A stretch of DNA of 64,000 bases from Jatrophihabitans_A sp035248685 (GCA_035248685.1 DATFHF010000014.1:1-64000); one strand, 5' to 3'. Positions 35,628 through 43,901 are shown, counted from the stretch's first letter. The notes: generated by a model not told the origin, from the letters alone. Numbers and translations: made by a program.

Positions 35628-36458
35628 GTGACAGCAACCGGCGAACCCAGACCGTTCCGATTTGGTGTCGTTACTCCGCTCACGACTGACCTGCCGACAT
35701 GGCGAGACCGGGTCCGCCGTATCGCCGACAGCGGATACTCGACGCTCCTGATGCCCGACGTCCCGCGATGGCAGCCGGCGCCCGGCCCCATGCTCGCCGC
35801 CGCGGCGACGCTTACCAGCCTGCGGGTGGGCACCTGGGTGTATGCCTCACCGCTGCGCGCGGCATGGCACACCGCGTGGGAAGCGCACTCACTGTCGGTG
35901 CTTTCTGACGGTCGCTTCGAGATGGGCATCGGCACCGGACGGCCAGGGATTGAGGACGAACTCGGCGAGCTGGGGTTGCCCGTGGTCCCACCGAGCGAAC
36001 GGTTGGTCCAAGTGCGTGACGCTGTCACGGCACTGCGAGGCCTAGACGGCCCAGACCTTCACACCCCGGTGGTGATGGCCGTACGTGGTCCAAAGGCCCT
36101 GGCGCTGGCGGCCGAGGTTGCGGATACCGTCACCTTCGCCATGGCACCGAACGAGCCGCGAGCAAAACTGGTGCAACTGGCGCGCGACTTCCGCGCCCGC
36201 TGCGGCACCCGCGACGTCGAACTCGCGCTTCATGTGCCGGTGATCGGCGACACTCGCGCTGCGTTCATGGCACCCCCCGACACCGACATTGCCGCGCTTC
36301 GCGCGGCGGGCTCGTTCGCCGTCCTTCCGAGTGACCCGGCCGCAGCAGCCGAGGAAATCCAGCGACGACGCGAGGAGGCCGGCTTCTCCTATTTCGTTTT
36401 CGGTGCCGACGTCGCAGACGCATTCGCACCCGTCGTGGCTGAGCTGACCGGACACTAG
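35628..36458 (+). CDS. LLM-class flavin-dependent oxidoreductase
   Basis: Predicted 276 residues, bacterial-luciferase-like fold using FMN or F420. Visible are RFGVVTPLTTDLPTWRDRVR, ADSGYSTLLMPDVP, RVGTWVYASPLRAAWHTAWE, LSDGRFEMGIGTGRPGIEDE and the late RREEAGFSYFVFGAD. GTG 35628 has GGAGAGG 8 bases upstream and begins right before the first strand, so it is preferred over ATG 35541. F420 use is common in actinobacteria but cannot be confirmed here. Confidence 0.88.
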   Translation: MTATGEPRPFRFGVVTPLTTDLPTWRDRVRRIADSGYSTLLMPDVPRWQPAPGPMLAAAATLTSLRVGTWVYASPLRAAWHTAWEAHSLSVLSDGRFEMGIGTGRPGIEDELGELGLPVVPPSERLVQVRDAVTALRGLDGPDLHTPVVMAVRGPKALALAAEVADTVTFAMAPNEPRAKLVQLARDFRARCGTRDVELALHVPVIGDTRAAFMAPPDTDIAALRAAGSFAVLPSDPAAAAEEIQRRREEAGFSYFVFGADVADAFAPVVAELTGH

Positions 36459-36535
36459 GGCCGCCCGTGAACGGTACCAAGCACTCTGTGAACCACCTCG
36501 GTCTGAGGAGGTAGCATCCGGCTAGATTCCTTTGT

Positions 36536-37540
36536 ATGGCGAATGCGATCACCGAAGACCGTGCACTGCGCTGGGGATTCCTCGGCGCCGGTGGCATCGC
36601 CGGCAAGCTCGCCCAGGATCTAGCACGCTCGCCGTCCAACGTGCTGGCCGCAGTGGCCGCCCGCTCCGGTGAACGGGCCCACGCCTTCGCGCAGCAGCAC
36701 GGTGCCGAACGGTCCTACGCCGACTACCGGGCGGTCGTGGAGGACCCGGACGTCGATGTGGTTTACATCGCCACCACCCACCCGTACCACCGCGAGCAGG
36801 CGCTGCTGGCGATCGAAGCGGGCAAGCCGGTGCTGGTCGAAAAGCCGGTGTGCCTGAATGCGGCCGATACCCGGCAGGTGTTCGACGCGGCGACGGCCGC
36901 CGGTGTGTTCGCGATGGAAGCCATGTGGATGCGCACCAATCCACTGATCCGCACCGCCCAACAGCTCATCGCCGACGGGGTAATCGGCGACATCCGCTCG
37001 GTGCGCGCCGAGATGTCGCTCGGCCTGCCGTACGACCCGTCCCACCGGCTCTACGACCTGGCCAACGGCGGTGGCGCGCTGCTGGATCTCGGCATCTACC
37101 CGATCACCTTCGCCTGGATCTTCCTCGGCAAACCCGACGAGATCAGCTGGTGGGGTGAAGTCGGTGCCAGCGGCTCGGACGAGACGGTTGCCGTGCAGTG
37201 CCGGTGGGCCGACGGCGCGCTCGGGCAACTGTGGTGCTCGGCACCGATCCCCGGCCCGTACCGCGGCCTGATCCAGGGCACCGACGGCTGGATCCGTACC
37301 GAGGGCCGGTTCCACCGACCTAGCGGCTTGACCGTGACAACCCGGGACGGCCAGTACACGCTGCCCGACCCGCTCGACCCGCAACTACCCGGCTACCTTC
37401 CGCAGATCGAGGAGGTCGAGCGGTGCCTGCGCACCGGCCAGCTGACCAGCGAACTGGTGCCGCCGGGCGAGTCGATCGCGGTGATGGAACTGCTCGATGA
37501 GATCCGAACAGATTTGGGTGTCCGCTATCCCGGCGAATAG
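36536..37540 (+). CDS. Gfo/Idh/MocA family oxidoreductase
   Basis: Predicted 334 residues. The Rossmann start WGFLGAGGIAGKLAQDLA is followed by DVDVVYIATTHPYHREQALL, the catalytic-region motif GKPVLVEKPVCLNAADTRQV (EKP), and MEAMWMRTNP. The C-terminal beta-sheet domain ends normally. Members oxidise or reduce sugars or dihydrodiols with NAD(P). A 58-residue conserved protein gene follows 11 bases later. Confidence 0.9.
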   Translation: MANAITEDRALRWGFLGAGGIAGKLAQDLARSPSNVLAAVAARSGERAHAFAQQHGAERSYADYRAVVEDPDVDVVYIATTHPYHREQALLAIEAGKPVLVEKPVCLNAADTRQVFDAATAAGVFAMEAMWMRTNPLIRTAQQLIADGVIGDIRSVRAEMSLGLPYDPSHRLYDLANGGGALLDLGIYPITFAWIFLGKPDEISWWGEVGASGSDETVAVQCRWADGALGQLWCSAPIPGPYRGLIQGTDGWIRTEGRFHRPSGLTVTTRDGQYTLPDPLDPQLPGYLPQIEEVERCLRTGQLTSELVPPGESIAVMELLDEIRTDLGVRYPGE

Positions 37541-37551
37541 GTGAACAGGAA

Positions 37552-37728
37552 ATGTACTTTACCGATAGGGGTATTGAAGAACTGCAAGACCGGCGCGGGG
37601 ACGAGGAGGTCAGCGTGGCATGGCTCGCCGAGCGGCTACGTACCTTCGTCGACCTCAATCCCGAGTTCGAGACCGCGGTCGACCGATTCGCGACCTGGCT
37701 GGCCAGAGCCGACGACGAGGACGACTAA
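37552..37728 (+). CDS. Small acidic protein, DUF6104 family
   Basis: Predicted 58 residues from ATG 37552: MYFTDRGIEELQDRRGDEEV, SVAWLAERLRTFVDLNPEFE, then TAVDRFATWLARADDEDD and TAA. This is a strongly conserved small actinobacterial family of unknown role, recognisable from MYFTDRGIEEL and WLAERLR. It follows the Gfo/Idh gene by 11 bases and ends 3 bases before the convergent YczE gene stop. Confidence 0.85.
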   Translation: MYFTDRGIEELQDRRGDEEVSVAWLAERLRTFVDLNPEFETAVDRFATWLARADDEDD

Positions 37729-37731
37729 ACC

Positions 37732-38400
37732 TCAGTCCGGCACGGACCGGCGGTTGATCGGCACGCCGGGAATCGCCAGCAGACCCAGCGACAACTGGCT
37801 GAGCGGGCCGATGCCGACCGCGAACAGCACCGTACCCAACCCGACGCTGCCGCCGAGCAGCCAACCCACGGTCAGCACGGTCAGCTCCAGCAGGGTCCGG
37901 GTCAGCCGGATCGACAGCCCGGTGCGCGCGGCGTAACCGGTCATCAGCCCGTCCCGCGGGCCCGGTCCGAGCCCGGCCGAGATGTACATGCCGGTGGCGA
38001 TCCCGCACAGCACAATGCCGCCCACCAGCACCCCCAGCTGCGCGGGCATGACGTGCTGGGCCGGCAGCAGCCGCAACGCCTGGTTCATCGCCAGGCCGAG
38101 CACCACCACGTTGCTCACCGTGCCGAGGCCCGGGCGCTGCGGCAGCGGGATCCACAACAGCAGCACCAGCGCGCCGACCACGACCGACACCGTGCCCATG
38201 GCATGCCCGGTCCGCTCGGCGATGCCCTGGTGGAAGACATCCCAGGGATCCAGCCCGAGCCGAGCTCGCACCATCATGGCTGCCGAGATCCCGTACAGCA
38301 CCAGGCCGAGATACAGCTGCACCAGCCGACGGGACCAGGTCAGCACCGGCCGGCGCTGATCGCAGAACGGTGGCTCGATGGCGTGCGATACAGCTGACAT
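37732..38400 (-). CDS. YczE/YyaS/YitT-type membrane protein
   Basis: Predicted 222 residues with five or more membrane helices. LYLGLVLYGISAAMMVRARL, GLDPWDVFHQGIAERTGHAM and the second repeat ISAGLGPGPRDGLMTGYAAR show the internal duplication of this family. ATG 38400 avoids overlap with the divergent MocR gene. YczE-type genes are commonly paired with MocR regulators, sharing the operator region; here the gap is 114 bases. Transported substrate unknown. Confidence 0.88.
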   Translation of the reverse strand: MSAVSHAIEPPFCDQRRPVLTWSRRLVQLYLGLVLYGISAAMMVRARLGLDPWDVFHQGIAERTGHAMGTVSVVVGALVLLLWIPLPQRPGLGTVSNVVVLGLAMNQALRLLPAQHVMPAQLGVLVGGIVLCGIATGMYISAGLGPGPRDGLMTGYAARTGLSIRLTRTLLELTVLTVGWLLGGSVGLGTVLFAVGIGPLSQLSLGLLAIPGVPINRRSVPD

Positions 38401-38424
38401 GACCCGAGCATGCCGGGCCAGCCG

Positions 38425-38468
38425 GGCCAATTCACAGGGCCAATCTGAGCCTGGTGGCCTGATTGGCC
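38425..38468. promoter_or_regulatory. Direct plus inverted repeats, candidate MocR operator
   Basis: GGCCAATT at 38425-38432, GGCCAATC at 38438-38445 and the inverted copy GATTGGCC at 38461-38468 lie in the divergent gap between the yczE-like and mocR genes. Two direct repeats plus one inverted repeat is the usual MocR/PdxR binding design. The 13-base spacing of the direct copies (about one turn) supports a real site. Confidence 0.6.
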
Positions 38469-38514
38469 TGGCATAAGCTAGCCAGAGCAGGCCACTTGCC
38501 GGTTTAATCGATCC

Positions 38515-39972
38515 ATGCCCGCCTCGCATCGGCTTGGACCTCGCGCGCTCACCGGGCTGCTGCCTGACCTGGCCGAGCTGGCCAGCCCGCGTTACCGATC
38601 GATCGCCGATGCCATCGCGGCCCTGCTACTGGACGGCCGGATCCCGCCCGGTGCGGCGCTGCCGTCCGAGCGGAGCCTGGCCAACGCGCTCGGGGTCAGC
38701 CGGTCCACTACCACGGCGGTCTATCACCAACTGGCCACTGACGGGCTGCTGCTGCGCCGGCGCGGCTCGGGCAGCCAGCTTCGGCTGCCGCCCGGAACCA
38801 CCGTGTCCGGGCCTGGCACCCGAATTCGTCGAGGCGGCGCGGCGGTACTCGACCTGTCCATCGCAGCCTCACCCGGCGTACCCGCCGAACTGCCACCGGC
38901 GGTCGCCTGGGCGGCCGAGGCGCTTGCCGGCTACCACGATGAGATCGGCTATCAGCCCTATGGAATAAGGCCTTTGCGCGAGCTCATCGCCGGCCGGTAC
39001 ACCGAGCGCGGGGTACCCACCAGCGCCGAGCAGATCCTGGTAACCAACGGCGCCCAGCACGCCTTCGACCTGATCCTGCGGCTGATGCTGCACCCGGGTG
39101 ACCGGGTGCTCACCGAGCTACCGACCTACCCGGGCGCCCTGGACGCGATCCGGTCGCACGGCGGGCGAGTGCTTGCGGTGCCGTTCGCGACCGACGGTGG
39201 TTGGGACCTGCCGGCGTTGGCCGGCACCTTCGTCCAAAGCTCGCCCCGGCTGGCCATGCTGATCCCGGACTTCAACAACCCGACCGGACGGCTCATCGGC
39301 ACCGAGCAGCGAGCGGCCGCACTGTCGGCGGCCCGACGCTCCGGCAGCACCGTGGTGGTGGACGAATCCTTCGTGGATCTGGACCTTCGAGATCCGGCCG
39401 GATCGGTGACACCCGCACCGATGTCGGCCTTGGATCCCGGCGTCTTCAGCATCGGGTCGGTGTCCAAGCCGATCTGGGCCGGAGTGCGAATCGGCTGGAT
39501 TCGCGCCGACGCCGACACAGTGTCCAGGCTGGCGGTGGTACGAGCGCGGTCGGACATGGGCGGCTCGCTGCTGGACCAGCTGACCGTGCTGAGGCTGCTC
39601 AGCAACTACCAGCCGATCCTGGACCGGCGCCGGGCCGAACTGCGTGAGCGCCGGGCGGCGCTGCTCTCCGCGCTGGCAACCGAGCTCCCGGCCTGGCAGG
39701 CCACCCGGCCGGACGGCGGCCTGTCGACCTGGGTCCGGCTGGATGCGCCGGCGGCGACCGCGCTGACGCATCTGCTGGAACAGCGCGGCATCCTGATCAC
39801 GCCCGGTTCCCGGTTCACCGTCGACGCCAGCCTGGAGCGCTACCTGCGCATCCCGTTCGCGCTGCCCGCCGAGCTGCTGGTGGAGGCGGTCGGCAGGCTG
39901 GCCCAAGCCTGGTCCGACCTGGACCAGCACCGGGTCCGCCGCCCGGAGTCGCGCGCGCTAGTGCCCGCCTGA
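38515..39972 (+). CDS. MocR-type regulator (GntR HTH fused to aminotransferase fold)
   Basis: Predicted 485 residues. The N-terminal winged helix is YRSIADAIAALLLDGRIPPG, LPSERSLANALGVSRSTTTA, and VYHQLATDGLLLRRRGSG. A class I aminotransferase domain follows with TNGAQHAFDLILRLMLHPGD, PDFNNPTGRLI and the PLP lysine in IGSVSKPIWAGVRIGW. MocR proteins use PLP as effector or cofactor. It is divergent from the YczE-like gene, the standard pairing, and probably controls it. The stop precedes a strong hairpin. Confidence 0.93.
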   Translation: MPASHRLGPRALTGLLPDLAELASPRYRSIADAIAALLLDGRIPPGAALPSERSLANALGVSRSTTTAVYHQLATDGLLLRRRGSGSQLRLPPGTTVSGPGTRIRRGGAAVLDLSIAASPGVPAELPPAVAWAAEALAGYHDEIGYQPYGIRPLRELIAGRYTERGVPTSAEQILVTNGAQHAFDLILRLMLHPGDRVLTELPTYPGALDAIRSHGGRVLAVPFATDGGWDLPALAGTFVQSSPRLAMLIPDFNNPTGRLIGTEQRAAALSAARRSGSTVVVDESFVDLDLRDPAGSVTPAPMSALDPGVFSIGSVSKPIWAGVRIGWIRADADTVSRLAVVRARSDMGGSLLDQLTVLRLLSNYQPILDRRRAELRERRAALLSALATELPAWQATRPDGGLSTWVRLDAPAATALTHLLEQRGILITPGSRFTVDASLERYLRIPFALPAELLVEAVGRLAQAWSDLDQHRVRRPESRALVPA

Positions 39973-39986
39973 GAACTGTCCTGACA

Positions 39987-40027
39987 AGTGGAAGGTTTAC
40001 CGCGCTATGGCGGCAGAACTTTCCACT
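39987..40027. terminator. Bidirectional terminator between mocR and malic enzyme
   Basis: An 11-bp stem (39987-39997 with 40017-40027, one G-U pair) closed by a 19-base region that itself can pair CCGC with GCGG. It lies between convergent genes 14 bases after the MocR stop and 20 bases from the malic-enzyme stop. Confidence 0.65.
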
Positions 40028-40046
40028 CGTTGGCGATGGTGTGCCG

Positions 40047-41249
40047 TCAGTGGCTGGCGATGCCCTCGGCGCGAGCCTGCTCGGCCACCGCCAGCCGGAC
40101 CGCCGGCGCGACGCGCTCGTCGAACGGCGTCGGCACGATCCGGCCCGGCGCCAGTTCGTCGGCCACCACCGCTCCGATGGCGCTGGCCGCGGCGAACTTC
40201 ATGCCCTCGGTGATCCGAGTCGCACCGGCGTCGAAGGCACCGGCGAAAACGCCTGGAAACGCAAGCACGTTGTTGATCTGGTTGGGCAGATCGCTGCGAC
40301 CGGTGGCGACCACGGTGGCGTAGCGGTGCGCCACCGCCGGCTCGACCTCTGGGTTCGGGTTGGCCAGCGCGAAGATGATCGAGCCGGGGGCCATGCCAGC
40401 CACCGCCTCCTCCCCCACCACGCCGGCGCTCAGTCCGATAAAGACGTCGGCGCCGACCATCGCGGCCGCCAGCGAACCGGTCAGGCCGCGCCGGTTGGTG
40501 CCGGCCGCCAGTTCCTGTTTGATCGGGTTCAGATCGTTCCGGCTCGGGTGCAGGATGCCGCGGGAATCGGCCACCGCCAGATCTCCGACGCCGGCGGCCA
40601 ACAGGATCCTGGCGCAGGCCACCCCGGCCGCGCCGGCACCGGAGATCACCACCCGCAGATCGGCCAGGTTCCGCCCGGTGACGGTAGCGGCGTTGCGCAG
40701 CGCGGCCAGTACCACGATCGCGGTGCCGTGCTGGTCGTCGTGGAAGACCGGGATGTCCAGCAGCTCACGCAGTCGCTGCTCGATCTCGAAGCACCGTGGC
40801 GCGGAGATGTCCTCCAGGTTGATGCCGCCGAAGGACGGGGCGATCCGCACGACGGTCTCGATGATCTGCTCGGTGTCGGTGGTGTCGAGCACGATCGGCA
40901 CCGAGTTCAGGCCGGCGAACTCGGCGAACAGCGCGCTCTTGCCCTCCATCACCGGCAGCGCGGCCGCCGGGCCGATATTGCCCAGGCCGAGTACCGCGGT
41001 GCCATCGCTGACCACCGCAACCAGCCGGGAGCGCCAGGTGTAGTCGGCGGCCAGTTCCGGCTGGCGGGCGATGGCCGCCGACACCTCGGCCACCCCTGGT
41101 GTGTAGGCCAGCGACAGCGCGTCCCGGTCGGTCAGCGCCATCGTGCTGGCGACCGTCAACTTGCCGCCCTCATGTGCCTTGAACACCGGGCTGGACCGGT
41201 CAAACATCGGCTCTGTCACGCGTGCTCCAACGATCGACGAACTGGCCAT
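40047..41249 (-). CDS. Malic enzyme (NAD(P)-dependent, bacterial short type)
   Basis: Predicted 400 residues, converts malate to pyruvate and CO2. Motifs are SLAYTPGVAEVSAAIARQ with the catalytic Tyr, DGTAVLGLGNIGPAAALPVM, EGKSALFAEFAG with the catalytic Lys, DDQHGTAIVVLAAL, and the NAD site VVISGAGAAGVACARILL. No C-terminal phosphotransacetylase-like domain is present, so it is the short form. It is followed by the mocR convergent terminator. Confidence 0.94.
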   Translation of the reverse strand: MASSSIVGARVTEPMFDRSSPVFKAHEGGKLTVASTMALTDRDALSLAYTPGVAEVSAAIARQPELAADYTWRSRLVAVVSDGTAVLGLGNIGPAAALPVMEGKSALFAEFAGLNSVPIVLDTTDTEQIIETVVRIAPSFGGINLEDISAPRCFEIEQRLRELLDIPVFHDDQHGTAIVVLAALRNAATVTGRNLADLRVVISGAGAAGVACARILLAAGVGDLAVADSRGILHPSRNDLNPIKQELAAGTNRRGLTGSLAAAMVGADVFIGLSAGVVGEEAVAGMAPGSIIFALANPNPEVEPAVAHRYATVVATGRSDLPNQINNVLAFPGVFAGAFDAGATRITEGMKFAAASAIGAVVADELAPGRIVPTPFDERVAPAVRLAVAEQARAEGIASH

Positions 41250-41312
41250 CGCGAGCGTAGCTATGCCGGTTAAGTGCGGGCACTTCTTCGCTGCCAGGTT
41301 CGTCCGGAGTGC

Positions 41313-41672
41313 TCAGAGTTCGGGTGCGGCCGCGGGCCGCCGGCCGCACCATCGGGACCACCGGCTACGGGCCAGGCCGGCGCCGCGGCACCACTGCCAG
41401 ATTGCGACCGCCTGCACGTCGGCCGGGCCGTACTGGCGAGAGTCCGACCCGGCCCCGGGGTTGTCGCTGGACAGCAGCCAGCCATCGGCGGTTTCGGCCA
41501 CCGCTCGCTTGAGCACCACCAGATCGGGACGACTGCGGAACCTGGCCAGCACGATCAGGCCGGGACGCACCCGCGCCCCGTGCCGCACCAGCAGCCAGTC
41601 GCCGGGCAGCAACGTGGGGGTCATCGAGTTGCCGGCAACCCGTACCCGTTGCCAGCCGATCAGGGCCTGCAC
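41313..41672 (-). CDS. sodX: S26 signal-peptidase-like maturation protease for Ni-SOD
   Basis: Predicted 119 residues, short S26 peptidase without a clear membrane anchor. The catalytic Ser motif is VAGNSMTPTLLPGDWLLV and the Lys motif is DLVVLKRAVAE. Ni-SOD is made with a short N-terminal extension that must be cut to expose His1, and the protease gene (sodX) is normally beside sodN. Here it is divergent from sodN with a 99-base gap. GTG 41672 start. Confidence 0.9.
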   Translation of the reverse strand: MQALIGWQRVRVAGNSMTPTLLPGDWLLVRHGARVRPGLIVLARFRSRPDLVVLKRAVAETADGWLLSSDNPGAGSDSRQYGPADVQAVAIWQWCRGAGLARSRWSRWCGRRPAAAPEL

Positions 41673-41771
41673 AGCCGATCATGCTGCCGCAACCGCGGAC
41701 TCGGGCCGGGAGTAGGGTCGAAACCCAGTGCACCGTCCGTGGTAATTGTCTCGTCCAGACTGGAGGAAACC

Positions 41772-42170
41772 ATGCGCCTGATGCGTCGTCCGATCACCGC
41801 ATCCGCTCACTGCGACCTGCCGTGCGGGGTCTACGACCCGGCCCAGGCTCGGATCGAGGCCGAATCGGTCAAGGCGATCCAGGAGAAGTATCAAGGCAAC
41901 GAGGATCCGGCCTTCCGCACCCGGGCGATCCTGATCAAGGAGCAGCGAGCCGAACTCGTCAAGCACCACCTGTGGGTGCTCTGGACCGACTACTTCAAGC
42001 CGCCGCACTTCGAGAAGTACCCGCAGCTGCACGAGCTGTTCAACAAGGCCACCAAGCAGGCCGGTGCCGCTGGCGGCAAGGGCTCGATGGATCCGGCGGA
42101 CGGGCAGAAGCTGCTGGACCTGATCGCCGAGATCGACACCATCTTCTGGGAGACCAAGAAGGCCGCCTGA
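41772..42170 (+). CDS. sodN: Nickel superoxide dismutase
   Basis: Predicted 132-residue precursor. After a 12-residue extension comes HCDLPCGVYDP, the nickel hook (His1, Cys2, Cys6 of the mature enzyme). The four-helix part includes QARIEAESVKAIQEKYQGNE and HHLWVLWTDYFKPPHFEKYP, ending TIFWETKKAA. ATG 42772-type upstream frames are excluded because ATG 41772 has GGAGGAAAC right before it. It removes superoxide in the cytosol and pairs with divergent sodX. A 15-base copy of its 3' end recurs at 43877. Confidence 0.95.
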   Translation: MRLMRRPITASAHCDLPCGVYDPAQARIEAESVKAIQEKYQGNEDPAFRTRAILIKEQRAELVKHHLWVLWTDYFKPPHFEKYPQLHELFNKATKQAGAAGGKGSMDPADGQKLLDLIAEIDTIFWETKKAA

Positions 42171-42205
42171 CGGGCGGAGTGGTCGGTAAACGCTGGCTTA
42201 CCTGC

Positions 42206-42229
42206 CTACGGCCATTCGACATTGCGCAT
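42206..42229 (-). CDS. Micro-ORF A, heptapeptide MRNVEWP
   Basis: Seven codons plus TAG: ATG CGC AAT GTC GAA TGG CCG. A perfect ribosome-binding site GGAGGTGA (minus strand, 42243-42236) lies 6 bases before ATG. Over 38 bases from the RBS to the stop it differs from micro-ORF B at only three positions: two in codon 4 and one in the stop. It lies downstream of the degenerate-GGDEF gene on the same strand and runs toward the sodN 3' end. No family recognised; coding status rests on four-copy conservation. Confidence 0.65.
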   Translation of the reverse strand: MRNVEWP

Positions 42230-42343
42230 GTGAACTCACCTCCTCGGGCTGGCTGCCGATGATCGTGATCAGCCATCTGCACCGCGAGACGCATGTGACG
42301 AAGGTTGCTCTGGAGTGGCTGCCGCGAGCCTCCGCCTAGGTGG

Positions 42344-43459
42344 TCAGATCTCCGGTCGGAGCGGGTCAGGCGCAGCTTCCCTGGCGACCAGCTCGGCTTC
42401 GCAGATCGCTAGCAGGTCGTCGAGCCGATAGCCATCGCGGGGCTTGCCGGCAGCCGCGACGTTGCCGACGATGCCCTTAGTACGCAGTGCAGTCCGCAAT
42501 CTCGCGGCCAGCGCATCGGCGCTGAGGGCTGGGCAGTCCACCAGCAGCATGCCGAGGCCGTCCGTTCCGAGGTAGCCGATGGCGTCGCAGCCAGCTTGCA
42601 TCCGAGCTACCGCGCTGACCGCGACCGGATCCGCGGTGGTTATCCGGATGATGGATACGACGGGCAGCGCGGCAATTACCTCGGTCGCCGCGATCATCCA
42701 AGAGTCCTGCCCCATTGGGCGCACGAGAGCGTCGTCGGCCACAACTCGAAGACGAGTTCGGGTGATAGTGCGCTGAAGCCCGATCGCAGCCGGCAACGAC
42801 AGCCACACCAGCATTCCAAGCCTGGCGTTGACTACGAAGACGACGCCTACAGCTATGGCGAGGCAGCAGGCCTCCACTTGGTATGGACCCGGCTGCAACA
42901 GAGCCCGCGCTACCGACCGCTCGCCGGCAGCGAGCATCACGGCACCGACCGCGACCACGTGCGTGGCCGTGTAGAGCAGGGCCGCTACCGCAACCGCGGG
43001 CCACCAACCATCACCCGCTCCGGAATTGATCACTGCGTGCGTGGCCGTCGCTGCCAGCACGGCTGCGGCGCTGCTGTAGACGTGTCGGTAGAGGTGCGCC
43101 CTACTGGCAACTTTTCGAGCGGGCCACTCGGCGACGGCACCCATTACAGCGACGATCCACGCCAGCGGAAGGGGAAGCATAACGGCCGCAGCGAAGCCCC
43201 ATATCGCCAGCAAATTGCGGTATGTGATCGCTTCCGCGCCTTGGTGCAACGCGCGGCGCAGCCGCTCGACGCCACAGGTAAAGGCCGAATACGCAATACT
43301 CAGGGTGCCCAGCGCAAGGGTCAGCTCGATATCCGAACGGCTGACCGGGTGCCAGAACAGCGCCGGGGCGACAGCGGCCGACAAGTCCACCGCCAGGATC
43401 AGCGCGATCGCAACAGGCGGTAGCCGCCAGACCGGCCACTTTGCCGCTGCTCGGAGCAC
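42344..43459 (-). CDS. Membrane protein with degenerate GGDEF domain
   Basis: Predicted 371 residues. Six or seven membrane helices (VAIALILAVDLSAAVAPALF, LTLALGTLSIAYSAFTCGV, NLLAIWGFAAAVMLPLPLAW, and others to about residue 225) precede a cytoplasmic domain shaped like GGDEF. The active-site loop reads IGYLGTDGLGMLLVDCP, so the GGDEF motif is lost and diguanylate cyclase activity is unlikely. GTG 43459 has GAGGGG upstream; TTG 43468 is also possible. Micro-ORF B starts 56 bases away on the opposite strand and micro-ORF A lies 115 bases after its stop. A receptor role for the peptides is inference. Confidence 0.75.
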   Translation of the reverse strand: MLRAAAKWPVWRLPPVAIALILAVDLSAAVAPALFWHPVSRSDIELTLALGTLSIAYSAFTCGVERLRRALHQGAEAITYRNLLAIWGFAAAVMLPLPLAWIVAVMGAVAEWPARKVASRAHLYRHVYSSAAAVLAATATHAVINSGAGDGWWPAVAVAALLYTATHVVAVGAVMLAAGERSVARALLQPGPYQVEACCLAIAVGVVFVVNARLGMLVWLSLPAAIGLQRTITRTRLRVVADDALVRPMGQDSWMIAATEVIAALPVVSIIRITTADPVAVSAVARMQAGCDAIGYLGTDGLGMLLVDCPALSADALAARLRTALRTKGIVGNVAAAGKPRDGYRLDDLLAICEAELVAREAAPDPLRPEI

Positions 43460-43514
43460 TGGTAGCAACCCCTCTACAGACTGCTACTGCTGGGACGACG
43501 GGAGGTGAGTTCAC

Positions 43515-43538
43515 ATGCGCAATACCGAATGGCCGTAA
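43515..43538 (+). CDS. Micro-ORF B, heptapeptide MRNTEWP
   Basis: ATG CGC AAT ACC GAA TGG CCG then TAA, with GGAGGTGA at 43501-43508, 6 bases before ATG. The leader between RBS and ATG is identical to that of copy A. It is divergent from the degenerate-GGDEF gene. A strong hairpin follows at 43625-43666, so this could be a stand-alone short transcript rather than a leader of another gene. Confidence 0.65.
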   Translation: MRNTEWP

Positions 43539-43624
43539 GCCGGCCGAGATGCCTTGTCGTGTTAGTCACGAACTGTACATAGCGCGATGCTGGCTGTCAC
43601 GCCCATCGGCAAGCGCAACTGCTT

Positions 43625-43666
43625 GGTGCTACCCCGGCCGGTTTCAGGCTCGGCCGGGGTAGCGCC
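43625..43666 (+). terminator. Strong hairpin downstream of micro-ORF B
   Basis: A 13-bp perfect stem (43628-43640 GCTACCCCGGCCG with 43651-43663) extends to 16 bp with one G-U pair; the loop is 10 bases. No T-run follows, as is common for actinobacterial terminators. It lies 87 bases after the micro-ORF B stop and probably ends that transcript. Confidence 0.65.
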
Positions 43667-43827
43667 GGGAGCTGACCCTCATGTTGAGCGCACTCATTGT
43701 GGTAGCGGTGCCAAACATCGAAGGGAAGACTTGACCGCTGCAATTCGGTCCGCAAGGAGTTCACGAAACCCCGCAGGCCATCGTCCTACACCGGTGCACA
43801 TCAGTCGCTCGCCCAGCAAATACGGGG

Positions 43828-43841
43828 CTAGAGCGCTCTAG
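43828..43841. promoter_or_regulatory. Perfect 14-bp palindrome upstream of micro-ORF C
   Basis: CTAGAGCGCTCTAG is fully symmetrical and lies 116 bases before micro-ORF C. TAGGAT (43839-43844) overlaps its right end and could be a -10 box. It may be an operator for the C/D pair; no regulator is identified. Confidence 0.4.
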
Positions 43842-43876
43842 GATCGAAATACAGAGACCGCAGAATGCCGCCCGTA

Positions 43877-43901
43877 CTGGGAGACCAAGAAACTGCCTAG
43901 C
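43877..43901 (+). pseudogene. Fragment resembling the 3' end of sodN
   Basis: CTGGGAGACCAAGAA matches 15 bases of sodN (42146-42160, encoding WETKK), and the following bases still resemble the sodN end through GCCT. It ends in TAG at about 43899-43901 in the matching frame. Nothing like the rest of sodN precedes it. It may mark a past duplication or recombination at this locus. Confidence 0.35.

Noticed and set aside
40041..41273. 410-codon plus-strand frame antisense to the malic enzyme gene
   Set aside because: Shadow frame; the opposite strand encodes a complete malic enzyme with all catalytic motifs.
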